From CAXBNB01 sp049115735 (lineage in GTDB: Bacteria > Bacteroidota > Bacteroidia > Cytophagales > Cyclobacteriaceae), in assembly GCA_049115735.1 (NCBI GenBank), contig JAGDZP010000005.1, positions 124,001-188,000 on the forward strand: DNA of 64,000 nucleotides, read 5' to 3'. Shown piece by piece: positions 55,089 to 63,541 of this stretch. Position 1 is the stretch's first letter; the number at the start of each line of letters is the position of its first letter. The translations under genes were made by a program, and so were the position numbers. Below the pieces are notes generated by a model. It saw only the letters and a program-made list of their open reading frames with translations. It was not told the DNA's origin and ran no database searches.

Positions 55089-55127
55089 GCCGCATAATCG
55101 GCAGATTACCTTAATATTTCAAAAAAT

Positions 55128-56393
55128 TTACCTTTTCCTCAATTCAACATTCTCTTTAAACCAGCAATCGACTTCTATTTTCTGTCCTACCCGATAAAGG
55201 TTGGAATGAATTTCTTCAGCTGAAGGAAAATTGGCCTTTGCCTGCTCCATCCCATCTCTATCGTTTGCCAATTCAAACTGATCGTATGCTGCAATAAAAA
55301 CTGCCCTCCTCTGTACAATATCCTTCCCTTCTGCACACTCTGAAAAGCTGGACATGTACAAAGATCCAATTAAAGAGTGCGCTTTCTTATTCCCATTTAC
55401 TTTTATCGCCTTAGCAGCGAAGTTCATTGCGCTCCGCTTTTCTTCTTTGAGTGTATAAATTTTGGCCAAAGACATATATACTTCTGATTTGGACTCTACA
55501 TCTATATCAAATGTCAATGCTTTTCCAAAATAGCTTTCAGCCTCTTCCAGTTTGCCCTGTGCCAATGAAAGCTTGGCGCTGTAAAGCAGCAGATTAAGAG
55601 ATGGATCATACTTAACAACGTAGCTTAGCGCCTGACTGAAAAGATCACTATCCCTACACTTGGACTCGATAGCCAGTTTTACATATAATCTGGCATCATC
55701 AACTGCATCAAAGTCATCTTTTAGATCTTTTCCGTATCTGCTCTCCAATTCTTCACAAGAAAATTTAATTATCCCTGTAAAAATGGATTTTAATTTATCA
55801 AGATATATATCAGAATCTTCTGATACAGACTGTCTCGAAACTATAATATCAGACAAAAGATCATAATTTTTAATAATTTGATGATCAGATATTTTCATGC
55901 CTGTATTTCTCGCTCGTCTGAGTATATCCATGTATGCCAGCAAGTTGGCGTTGGAAATTTTGTTGGGTATGGTAGATAAACTTTGTTCGAACAATGCTAT
56001 GACTTCATTATGCTTGTCTGGCCTAGCCGCCCAGTATTTATATGTCTTTGTAAGTTCGAAATTTTTGACTTTTGCCGTCTGTCCGAAATGTTCGAATCTA
56101 TACTGATACAGCGACAGTGCCTTGGTTTGCAACTCCTCCAAAACAAGCCTGTCTTTGGTATCCTTCATTTTAACTTCGAGAACGTTTATGCCTTTTATGA
56201 TTGTAAGCTCACCGATATCTGGATCGTTCTCTAATAGCCAATTAAATTCATCAAATGCTTCGTCATAATTTTTGAAAGCGTAAGCATCTTTAAAAATGAT
56301 ATTGTGACTGTAGATGTCTTCCTGAAGGGCCTGACCAAATAATTGAGAGGTCAATAGTACACTAAAGATGGAATAGATTACGATACGTTTCAT
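55128..56393 (-). CDS. Exported TPR-repeat protein
   Basis: A 421-residue protein with a signal peptide (1-20, ending LFGQA before LQED). The body is helical with TPR-like units, clearest in the C-terminal half: PSLNLLLYSAKLSLAQGKLEEAESYFGKALTFD, SEVYMSLAKIYTLKEEKRSAMNFAAKAIKVNG and AHSLIGSLYMSSFSECAEG. The closing VGQKIEVDCWFKENVELRKR resembles the end of other Bacteroidota TPR proteins. Role unknown, probably periplasmic scaffolding. Single gene; 56394-56527 upstream separates it from the divergent SDR gene and shows nothing clear. Confidence 0.78.
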   Translation of the reverse strand: MKRIVIYSIFSVLLTSQLFGQALQEDIYSHNIIFKDAYAFKNYDEAFDEFNWLLENDPDIGELTIIKGINVLEVKMKDTKDRLVLEELQTKALSLYQYRFEHFGQTAKVKNFELTKTYKYWAARPDKHNEVIALFEQSLSTIPNKISNANLLAYMDILRRARNTGMKISDHQIIKNYDLLSDIIVSRQSVSEDSDIYLDKLKSIFTGIIKFSCEELESRYGKDLKDDFDAVDDARLYVKLAIESKCRDSDLFSQALSYVVKYDPSLNLLLYSAKLSLAQGKLEEAESYFGKALTFDIDVESKSEVYMSLAKIYTLKEEKRSAMNFAAKAIKVNGNKKAHSLIGSLYMSSFSECAEGKDIVQRRAVFIAAYDQFELANDRDGMEQAKANFPSAEEIHSNLYRVGQKIEVDCWFKENVELRKR

Positions 56394-56527
56394 GTTGTTT
56401 TTCTTTGGTGATATGTAAGGATTGACAAAAAGCGTGCTAAGAAATATTTGAATAAGGTCAGTAGCACAATTGATAGTGATATGATTTACTTAATTTTAGC
56501 TTTTTGTATAAGTCATTTAGATAGGAA

Positions 56528-57280
56528 ATGAAAAAAACAGCACTTGTTACCGGAGCTACTTCTGGTATCGGAAAAGCCATAGCACAGGAGTTGGTAGATA
56601 ATTGCCGCCTCATCATATGCGGACGAAGACAACAGCGTCTGGATGAATTGTCCACAGAACTTGCCGACAAAACGGATGTGATCAGTTTGCAGTTTGATGT
56701 GAGAAACAATGAAGAAGTGAAAAGTGCCATAGCATCGCTACCTGCGGAGTGGCAACAAATAGATGTGCTGGTAAATAATGCCGGAAACGCACACGGCCTA
56801 AGCCCTATTCATGAAGGCAGCATTGAAGATTGGGATGCCATGATAGACTCGAATCTCAAGGGCTTACTTTACGTGACCCGCGCGGTTACCCCAACCATGG
56901 TTGAGCGAAAGTCAGGACATATTATCAATATTAGTTCTATTGCAGGAAAAGAAGCTTACCCTAATGGGAATGTATATAACGCCTCAAAATTTGGTGTTGG
57001 AGCAGCCACTGATGGCATGCGCATGGATCTGAATCCTTATGACATAAAAGTGACTTTGATAAATCCCGGAATGGTAAAGACAGAGTTTTCGGATGTACGA
57101 TTTAAAGGAGATACAGAAAGAGCAGAAAACGTGTACAAAGGAGTAGATCCATTAGTGGCTAAGGACATGGCAGAGGTTGTGAAATTCACTGTTGACCGTC
57201 CTCCGCATGTGGTCTTGAGTGAGATTACTGTAATGCCAACAGCACAAGCTTCGGCCATGGTACTAAATAGAAAAGGATGA
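56528..57280 (+). CDS. Short-chain dehydrogenase/reductase (YdfG-like)
   Basis: A 250-residue classical SDR. NADP-binding TGATSGIG (8-15), NNAGNAHG (83-90), catalytic S137 and Y150-K154 (VYNASKFGV) are present. The GMVKTEFSDVRFKGD stretch near 192 resembles YdfG, which reduces 3-hydroxy acids and serine-type substrates. Substrate here is uncertain. It overlaps the dGTPase start by 4 bases, suggesting translational coupling with dgt, an unobvious pairing. Confidence 0.88.
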   Translation: MKKTALVTGATSGIGKAIAQELVDNCRLIICGRRQQRLDELSTELADKTDVISLQFDVRNNEEVKSAIASLPAEWQQIDVLVNNAGNAHGLSPIHEGSIEDWDAMIDSNLKGLLYVTRAVTPTMVERKSGHIINISSIAGKEAYPNGNVYNASKFGVGAATDGMRMDLNPYDIKVTLINPGMVKTEFSDVRFKGDTERAENVYKGVDPLVAKDMAEVVKFTVDRPPHVVLSEITVMPTAQASAMVLNRKG

Positions 57281-58632
57281 ATTGGAGTGAGCTGCTCTCA
57301 AGAGAGCGATTTGGTGATAAGAAGAAAAACGTACCATCAGCGATAAGAAGCGAATTTGAGGTTGACTTTGATAGGATAGTATTCTCACAACCATTTAGAA
57401 GGCTGCAAGACAAAACACAGGTCTTCCCATTACCAGAGCTAGACTTTGTACATACTAGGCTAACGCATAGTTTGGAAGTCTCGAGTGTTGGGCGTTCGTT
57501 AGGGAAAAATGTTGGTGCGGCCATTATTGAGCAACATCCGGAACTAAAAGATATTAGCGCTTTTGATTTTGGAGCCATCACCGGTGCAGCTTCACTGGCT
57601 CATGACGTGGGTAATCCTCCTTTTGGACATTCCGGAGAAGAAGCCATATCAGATTTTTTCATCAGCAATCCTAAAAGTACAAAAATCAAGGATTCCGTTA
57701 GCACCAAAGAGTGGGCTGACTTAACTTCTTTTGAAGGAAATGCACAAGGCTTTCGACTGCTCATTAGAAACAACCTGCAAGGGCTCAATGTAACGAAAGC
57801 TACTTTAGGTGCCTTCACAAAATATCCCCGACCATCTCTTATCTCATCCAGGGACAAGCGAAGAAAAAGCCAGAAGAAATATGGGTTCTTTCAAAGTGAG
57901 TCGGAGGAATTCGAAGAATTGGCAAATACACTTGATTTGGTGAAGCTTTCACCAAAAGAAAATATTTGGTGCCGCCACCCACTTGCCTTTTTGGTAGAAG
58001 CTGCAGATGATATTTGCTATAATATTATCGACCTTGAAGACGGCTTTGGTCTCGGATTGGTAAGCTATGAGCAAACAGAAGCTTTTTTGGCTGCAATACT
58101 CCAGGATCGCTTCAAACCTGAAAAACTGAAAGAGCTACCGGGTGATAAAGAAAAAATTGGTGTACTGCGCGCTGTAGCTATACAGGTATTAGTAGAACAA
58201 GTGACCAAGACATTTATAGAAAATGAAGAAGCACTACTTTCCGGAGAGTTCGACAAGGCTTTGACAAATCGAATTCCGGCAAATGAGGCTCTTGATGAGA
58301 TCAGCTCTTTTTCAGTGGAAAACATCTATAGATCGAGGCAAGTTCTGGAAAAAGAAGCTGCCGGTTGTGAAGTAATAGGAGGGCTTTTAGAATCTTTTGT
58401 GGAAGCCGTTTTTCTTAAGTACCACTCCAAAGAGAGCTTTTCATACAAACATGAAAGCATTTACCGCCTGCTGCCTGACTATACGAAATTCAAACTGGAA
58501 CAAGGAGAGCAAAGCGTTTATCAGAATATTCTGACGGTCACTGATTTTATATCCGGGCTAACAGATTCCACAGCCCTGTCAATATTTCGAACCATTAAAG
58601 GCATTGCTTTCCAAGGTAGTCGAAGGGGGTAA
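57277..58632 (+). CDS. dgt: Deoxyguanosinetriphosphate triphosphohydrolase
   Basis: HD-domain enzyme cleaving dGTP (or other dNTPs) to nucleoside and triphosphate, adjusting nucleotide pools. The 451-residue protein shows PFRRLQDKTQVF (39-50), H64 in RLTHSLEV, the H109-D110 pair and H118 in LAHDVGNPPFGHSGE, and later EAADDICYNIIDLEDG with another metal Asp. It is the Dgt type with long helical C-terminus. The start is coupled to the SDR gene by a 4-base overlap. The following gene is 71 bases away. Confidence 0.93.
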   Translation: MNWSELLSRERFGDKKKNVPSAIRSEFEVDFDRIVFSQPFRRLQDKTQVFPLPELDFVHTRLTHSLEVSSVGRSLGKNVGAAIIEQHPELKDISAFDFGAITGAASLAHDVGNPPFGHSGEEAISDFFISNPKSTKIKDSVSTKEWADLTSFEGNAQGFRLLIRNNLQGLNVTKATLGAFTKYPRPSLISSRDKRRKSQKKYGFFQSESEEFEELANTLDLVKLSPKENIWCRHPLAFLVEAADDICYNIIDLEDGFGLGLVSYEQTEAFLAAILQDRFKPEKLKELPGDKEKIGVLRAVAIQVLVEQVTKTFIENEEALLSGEFDKALTNRIPANEALDEISSFSVENIYRSRQVLEKEAAGCEVIGGLLESFVEAVFLKYHSKESFSYKHESIYRLLPDYTKFKLEQGEQSVYQNILTVTDFISGLTDSTALSIFRTIKGIAFQGSRRG

Positions 58633-58703
58633 CTATTTTCATACGCTTCCACAAAAGGCAAGCTCTTTTGAACTAAATTTATCCTAAATCGATTGTATAA
58701 CCC

Positions 58704-59564
58704 ATGTCAATAAGCGATTGGATTTTATTTGAGTTTCCGGATAAAGATGAACTTATTCCTGCCAGGCACCAATTTCACCAGGCTTTGCAAAACATTGGGT
58801 GCATCGGGCGCTCTTACCTTGATGACGTTCCCGGGGATATCAATGCCAACCTGGAATGGGATGAAAACCTAAAAAGGCTGGCTAGCAGGTGGATAGAGGC
58901 AGAAATGACTTTTCGATCATCCTTTAGTTTAGGCGAGTTTTCAGTATTACTTGTAGATGAACTGTTTCATACTATATCTGCTTTTCCATTGCAAGGCAAA
59001 AAACAGAATGATGTAATGGTATGGTTGGAAGAAGAGATAGATGTGCTTGGACTGAAAAGCAGCGACCTCAGTCTGGAATTACCTTATGAGATTCCTGACT
59101 ACCCTACTGCCAGAGGTGAGGCATTTAATGTCTCCAGTGAGCTAGCCGGAAAGGAATTTGAAGCCTGGTTTCATAATGCAAACCTGGTGCTCAGAGGCAT
59201 CACCAATGGATTGGATGAAGCCTCGGAAGTACGATGCTGGCCACATCATTTTGACATAGCATCTTTGATAACACTCCAGGATACGGGTGATCCGGAAACC
59301 TCAAAAAGCATCAATATTGGTATGTCACCAGGGGACGACAACTATGACGAGCCCTATTTTTATGTCTCGCCTTGGCCTTATCCTGTGGAAGAGCTTCCGG
59401 ACATCTCCAATACAGGTGGTTTTTGGCATGAAGATAACTGGATAGGTGCAATCCTGAGGGCTTCAGACATCAGTCACCTTTCTACTGCTGAACAACAATT
59501 TGCGGTGATCACGGGATTTTTTCAGAAGACAATTCCGATTACAAGATCACTACTAGGTGAATAG
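58704..59564 (+). CDS. Conserved-looking cytoplasmic protein of unknown function
   Basis: A 286-residue soluble protein with no signal peptide or membrane segment. It has a helical N-terminus (DELIPARHQFHQALQNIG) and a C-terminal half rich in aromatic and acidic residues (VRCWPHHFDIASLITL near 175-190; NIGMSPGDDNYDEPYFYVSPWPYP near 207-230; FWHEDNWIGAILRASDI near 242-258). The spacing of His, Trp and Asp residues looks like a ligand or metal pocket, but I recognise no family. No partner genes are apparent. Confidence 0.7.
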   Translation: MSISDWILFEFPDKDELIPARHQFHQALQNIGCIGRSYLDDVPGDINANLEWDENLKRLASRWIEAEMTFRSSFSLGEFSVLLVDELFHTISAFPLQGKKQNDVMVWLEEEIDVLGLKSSDLSLELPYEIPDYPTARGEAFNVSSELAGKEFEAWFHNANLVLRGITNGLDEASEVRCWPHHFDIASLITLQDTGDPETSKSINIGMSPGDDNYDEPYFYVSPWPYPVEELPDISNTGGFWHEDNWIGAILRASDISHLSTAEQQFAVITGFFQKTIPITRSLLGE

Positions 59565-59633
59565 CATTGCCGGAGAAGAATATTGTTTCAAAACAGAACT
59601 TTCTCATCCAAAAATTGTTTACCTGTTTCTTCC

Positions 59634-59641
59634 TACTTTTG
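59634..59641 (+). promoter_or_regulatory. -7 promoter element of the OsmC-family gene
   Basis: TACTTTTG matches TAnnTTTG, 17 bases before the ATG at 59659. A poor ATTG lies upstream near the -33 region. Confidence 0.5.
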
Positions 59642-59658
59642 CGAAAATTTGAAATGAC

Positions 59659-60069
59659 ATGACGATTAAACTTAATTATAAAGAAGACAAAAAATACGAA
59701 GCAATTAACGAGTCGGGCAATGTATTGCCAATTGATATGCTAGCTATTGAGGACAAAAAAGCATTTTCTCCAATGCAACTGTTACTGGCTGGAGTGGCCA
59801 GCTGTGCTGCTGTGGATCTGGTCTTGATGATCAAAAAACGCAGAAAGACTTTCGTTGATTTGAATGCGGAAATATCAGGAGTAAGAAGGGAAAAAGACCC
59901 TAAGAGTTATACGGATATTGACCTCAAGTACATCATCACATCTCCCGATCTGACAGAAAAAGAAGCTGAGCGCTTAGTTACACTCGCTGTGGAAAATTAC
60001 TGCTCTGTATCTGACTCTTTACGAAAAGACATCAACCTTACTCATAGTTTTGAAATTCTACGGGACTAA
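59659..60069 (+). CDS. OsmC family peroxiredoxin-like protein
   Basis: A 136-residue OsmC/Ohr-fold protein. The two redox cysteines are C49 in GVASCAAVDL and C115 in VENYCSVSDSL, at the usual positions for reducing organic peroxides with a dithiol mechanism. LNAEISGVRREKDPKSYTDIDLKY at about 68-91 is the central strand and loop. Short, YhfA-like members are common. Whether it acts on hydroperoxides is inferred from the family. Convergent with the C2-like gene, 31 bases away. Confidence 0.88.
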   Translation: MTIKLNYKEDKKYEAINESGNVLPIDMLAIEDKKAFSPMQLLLAGVASCAAVDLVLMIKKRRKTFVDLNAEISGVRREKDPKSYTDIDLKYIITSPDLTEKEAERLVTLAVENYCSVSDSLRKDINLTHSFEILRD

Positions 60070-60090
60070 GGTATTCGTTGCTTAGCGATT

Positions 60091-60109
60091 CAGATATAAC
60101 CTATATCTG
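60091..60109. repeat. Inverted repeat between convergent genes
   Basis: CAGATATA and TATATCTG flank three bases (ACC). The element covers the stop codon of the minus-strand C2-like gene and sits 22 bases after the OsmC stop. There is no T-run on either side, so it is at most a weak bidirectional transcription end. Confidence 0.5.
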
Positions 60110-60469
60110 ATCCGGCCACAAAATTTGCCATTCAATGGAATAGCGGGCTACATCATTGGCGTGCGTGGGTTTCATGTCTACAGTATATGGGCCGCCGGGT
60201 TGATCAGGGATAAGGTGCATTTTGCCTAACAGGTCATTGGGACTCCAGGTATCATGATCCCATATTTCAAGTACGACTTCACTGTTTGCTTTTATGCCAC
60301 CCAGGTCTATACCAAGTTTATAATTCCCAACCGAGACGTCCTCATGTTTTTTATCTGTGGGCCAGATTTTATCTCCATTGTATTTGATAAACACATCGTC
60401 AAACTTCTCTTCATCATTTTCAAAACAAGTCAGAGATTTCAGCCTTATGGTTAATGTTTCTTCGCTCAT
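60101..60469 (-). CDS. Small C2-domain-like protein
   Basis: A 122-residue protein without signal peptide. Segments TLTIRLKSLTCFEND, VFIKYNGDKIWPTD, and VVLEIWDHDTWSPNDLLGKMHL resemble strands and the calcium-binding loops of a single C2 domain (acidic residues D38-like, WDHD, NDLLG). Stand-alone C2 domains are rare in bacteria; they would bind calcium or lipid head groups, but this is inference. Single gene, divergent from the glycosyltransferase. Confidence 0.6.
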   Translation of the reverse strand: MSEETLTIRLKSLTCFENDEEKFDDVFIKYNGDKIWPTDKKHEDVSVGNYKLGIDLGGIKANSEVVLEIWDHDTWSPNDLLGKMHLIPDQPGGPYTVDMKPTHANDVARYSIEWQILWPDQI

Positions 60470-60537
60470 TGTAGTGGTCTTTGTTTGTTCCTTTAGTATA
60501 AAAATAATAAATAAATTACACTCGCTTGCATTTCAAA

Positions 60538-61713
60538 ATGAAGGTTCTCTATATCCATCAATATTTTAAGATTCCTGAAGAAGGAGGTTCGGTGAGGTCT
60601 TACTACCTGGCATCCGGGCTGGTCAGGAAGGGGATGGAGGTAGAAATGATCACAGCACACAACAAACCAACATACCAGGAGATAAATATTGAGGGCATTA
60701 AGGTGCACTATCTTCCTGTATTCTACGAAAATGGTTTTTCTTTCAAACAGCGAATTCTGGGTTTTTTTAAATTTGCCCGACTGGCATTTATAAAAGCTCT
60801 CTCTATCAAAAACGTGGATATCTGCTATGTGATGACAACTCCATTAACTACAGGATTGGTGGCTTTAGGTCTGAAATGGTTTAAAAAGAAGCCGTACATC
60901 TTTGAGGTTGGAGATTTGTGGCCCCAGGTGCCAGCTGACATGGGTGTCATCAAAAACAGATTCTTTAAATCTATTTTATATTGGTTTGAAAAACTGTGCT
61001 ACGAGCAATCGATAGGTGTTGTGGCTTTGTCCTCAGGAATAGCCGATTATATCAAAACCAAAGTACCTGATAAGCAAATAGAAATAATCCCAAACATTGC
61101 AGATACAGCTTTCTTCTCACCAGAAGAAAAGAAACCAGAGCTCCTCGAAAAATACGGAATACGGAATCATTTCGTAATCAGCTACACCGGAACTTTAGGA
61201 GTAGCCAATCATCTTGAGTATTTGCTAGACGCTGCTGGCTCAGCAGTTGGGCTGAATGTCAAGTTTTTGATTATAGGTGATGGAGCCGAGAAAGAAAAGC
61301 TTCAGGAAATAGCAAGCAATAGGAAATTGTCTAATGTGGTTTTCCTGCCCGCTGGAAACAAACAAAAAGCTCAAGAAATTTTAAATATATCTGATGCTGT
61401 CTACATATCATTTCTTAATGTAGACTCTCTTCATACAGGTAGCCCCAATAAATTATTTGATGGTTTGGCAAGCGGCAAATTGATAATCACAAATCTGTGT
61501 GGATGGATAAAAGGTTTAATTCATACAAATGATGCAGGCTTCTCCTACAAGCCAGAGGACACCAAGGCATTCGTTGAAAACCTTTTGCTTTTTATAAACA
61601 ACAAAGAGCTACTTAGGTCATTTCAAAAGAATGCAAGGCGGTTGGCAGAGAATAGTTTTTCACTGGAGATGTTGTCGGAGAGGCAAGAAGAATTAATAAG
61701 AGTAAATAAGTAA
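60538..61713 (+). CDS. Glycosyltransferase family 4 protein
   Basis: A 391-residue retaining glycosyltransferase with GT-B fold, starting at ATG 60538 (MKVLYIHQYFKIPEEGGSVR). The N-terminal Rossmann half contains YYLASGLVRKGMEVEMITAH; the C-terminal half has ISYTGTLGVANHLEYLLDAA near 218, KFLIIGDGAEKEKL near 245 and a donor-binding stretch PNKLFDGLASGKLII near 306. It likely transfers a sugar for surface polysaccharide, in the style of WbuB/Pel-type enzymes. No other polysaccharide genes surround it, so the pathway is unresolved. Confidence 0.85.
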   Translation: MKVLYIHQYFKIPEEGGSVRSYYLASGLVRKGMEVEMITAHNKPTYQEINIEGIKVHYLPVFYENGFSFKQRILGFFKFARLAFIKALSIKNVDICYVMTTPLTTGLVALGLKWFKKKPYIFEVGDLWPQVPADMGVIKNRFFKSILYWFEKLCYEQSIGVVALSSGIADYIKTKVPDKQIEIIPNIADTAFFSPEEKKPELLEKYGIRNHFVISYTGTLGVANHLEYLLDAAGSAVGLNVKFLIIGDGAEKEKLQEIASNRKLSNVVFLPAGNKQKAQEILNISDAVYISFLNVDSLHTGSPNKLFDGLASGKLIITNLCGWIKGLIHTNDAGFSYKPEDTKAFVENLLLFINNKELLRSFQKNARRLAENSFSLEMLSERQEELIRVNK

Positions 61714-61717
61714 TGCA

Positions 61718-62749
61718 CTAACTCTTACTCTTCGGCCTATACTTCGCCATTTGGAAAATCTTATGTGCGTCAGTCTCCGCCATGAGTTCGGTAACCGAAA
61801 CATCATTTTTTTCCATGTAGCGTTTTACAATTTCCCAGCCTACCCATGCTCCTACACGCCCTGGACATTTCTCACTGATCTCGTACACATGGGGAGCTTC
61901 ACCAATGAACTTGTTCTTGAGGTAGTCATTCCTTTCGTACAAAAGTTCATTCTCAATGAAATTGGCCCAGATGATCTCTTCATTTTGCTGAACGAGTGTC
62001 ATTTCCTCGCTGGTATATCCTATAATCAATGAGTCCGGTGTGCAGGGTAATACTTGAGAGGTGAAATAGTAGGACTTACCAATATTGATCATGTCAGACA
62101 ACAATGTATTGTGTTGCGTGTCTATTTGATTGAACTCATTGGATACGAAATTCATGACTGTCGGTACCAGGCTTTCCTTTTTGAAGCGTTTCAAAATGTA
62201 ATCATGCTCATCAGGCTTGAATGTCGCCTCAGGCCCAAGGAAGTAATCCAGACCAACTATGATTAGTGAGTCGGAAATGTAGAGATCATTATAAAACGCT
62301 GTTACGACAGTTGAGAGCCTGGGCACAGTGGCTTCCGGATAGTGGTACTTAATGATCTGAAAAGCCTGTTTGTAGTCGGATGTTACCTCACCCATATCAC
62401 CAAAGGTCTGCTGACACTCTATAAACAGGGTATCCATGGCAGAAGCATTTAGCAGCCGATAAAATCTCTTTGCCAATATTGAATCATCTGGGTACTGGGT
62501 GGCATGCATGAAATAGTCCGCAAAAATCCTGTTTTCTTTTAGGAATTGCTCTGCATCTTTCCAGTTTTTGAAATTGGTAAGGTCATTCTCTAAAGTCTCC
62601 AATTCTACGTCTACCACAATCGAAGAAATATTGGGTACTTCCCGACAGGTACTATTGTCGCAGCTTTCAAGAACTATTATTCCAACGATGGAAATTAGGA
62701 ATAAAAGGAGCCTATGATTGGTTTGTCTGAAGCTAGTAGTATTATTCAA
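61718..62749 (-). CDS. gldB: Gliding motility lipoprotein GldB
   Basis: A 343-residue lipoprotein (lipobox VLESC, Cys30 following a hydrophobic stretch at 13-29). It matches GldB as I know it: LDYFLGPE near 166-173, a long helical body, and ECPGR-type end motif here as EKCPGRVGAWVGWEIVKRYM near 293-312. GldB is one of the essential Gld proteins for gliding and type IX secretion in Flavobacterium. The usual neighbour gldC is not here. It is divergent from a beta-barrel protein gene. Its presence supports a gliding lifestyle. Confidence 0.85.
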   Translation of the reverse strand: MNNTTSFRQTNHRLLLFLISIVGIIVLESCDNSTCREVPNISSIVVDVELETLENDLTNFKNWKDAEQFLKENRIFADYFMHATQYPDDSILAKRFYRLLNASAMDTLFIECQQTFGDMGEVTSDYKQAFQIIKYHYPEATVPRLSTVVTAFYNDLYISDSLIIVGLDYFLGPEATFKPDEHDYILKRFKKESLVPTVMNFVSNEFNQIDTQHNTLLSDMINIGKSYYFTSQVLPCTPDSLIIGYTSEEMTLVQQNEEIIWANFIENELLYERNDYLKNKFIGEAPHVYEISEKCPGRVGAWVGWEIVKRYMEKNDVSVTELMAETDAHKIFQMAKYRPKSKS

Positions 62750-62898
62750 TTGAGTATGGGTTTATTGAAGTTGGTGCGAATTGAAATAGTGGCTGCAATT
62801 TTATTTATTTTATTCACCAAACGAATCATTTGATGAATTATTCTTAAACTTGTACCCATTCAAAATTAATCTCTCTCGTGGCTTCAAAAAACTACAAA

Positions 62899-63534
62899 AT
62901 GAGAAAATTTCTGCTCTTGTTTTTCATACTTTTTTTTGCTGGCATTGTCCAAGCCCAACCCAAAATCGGACTGACTTTTTCACCTACTTTGTCTACCAAT
63001 CGAGTGAAATATAAATCCGCCCAAGGGGATATATCTAACAATGGCTTGGCGATGAGATTTAAGTTTGGTCTTGAGGCGGATTTTGAAGTGACCGAAACCT
63101 ACGCCTTTAGTACCGGATTAATTTATGCACCCAAAAGAGCAGGATTCTCCATAGAGCCTAATGGAGGCCAGGTAATAGAAGAAGCATACAAAGCTCAATA
63201 TTTGCAGATTCCTATCACCATGAAACTGTACACCAGTGAGGTTTTACCTGATGTTAAAGGTTTTTTCCAAATTGGACTTTTAGGTGAGTTCAAGGTATTT
63301 GATGAAGCCCTTGGTGATAGCTATACCTTAGTAGAAGCCTTTAAGCCTTTTGATACCTCATTCGTATTTGGAATAGGTGCAGAATACGATGCAGGAACAA
63401 GTTCAATTCTCTACGCTTCTATTGTTTACAATCGTGGATTGATCAATGCAATCAGCAAAGTTGAATCTGGCGTTACCGAAGACCTATCCACACGCATGGA
63501 CATGTTCGGAATACAAATGGGCATCAAATTTTAA
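62899..63534 (+). CDS. Outer-membrane beta-barrel protein, PorT-like
   Basis: A 211-residue protein from ATG 62899 with a signal peptide ending in IVQAQ. The mature part has alternating amphipathic strands typical of an outer-membrane beta-barrel (IGLTFSPTLSTNRV; FGLEADFEVTETYAFSTGLIYAP; YLQIPITMKLYT; FVFGIGAEYDAG) and ends in MGIKF, with the terminal Phe of an outer-membrane protein. It fits the PorT/outer-membrane beta-barrel family of Bacteroidota. It is divergent from gldB, with 149 bases between the starts, so a link to type IX secretion is possible but unproven. Confidence 0.78.
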   Translation: MRKFLLLFFILFFAGIVQAQPKIGLTFSPTLSTNRVKYKSAQGDISNNGLAMRFKFGLEADFEVTETYAFSTGLIYAPKRAGFSIEPNGGQVIEEAYKAQYLQIPITMKLYTSEVLPDVKGFFQIGLLGEFKVFDEALGDSYTLVEAFKPFDTSFVFGIGAEYDAGTSSILYASIVYNRGLINAISKVESGVTEDLSTRMDMFGIQMGIKF

Positions 63535-63541
63535 GTAATCC

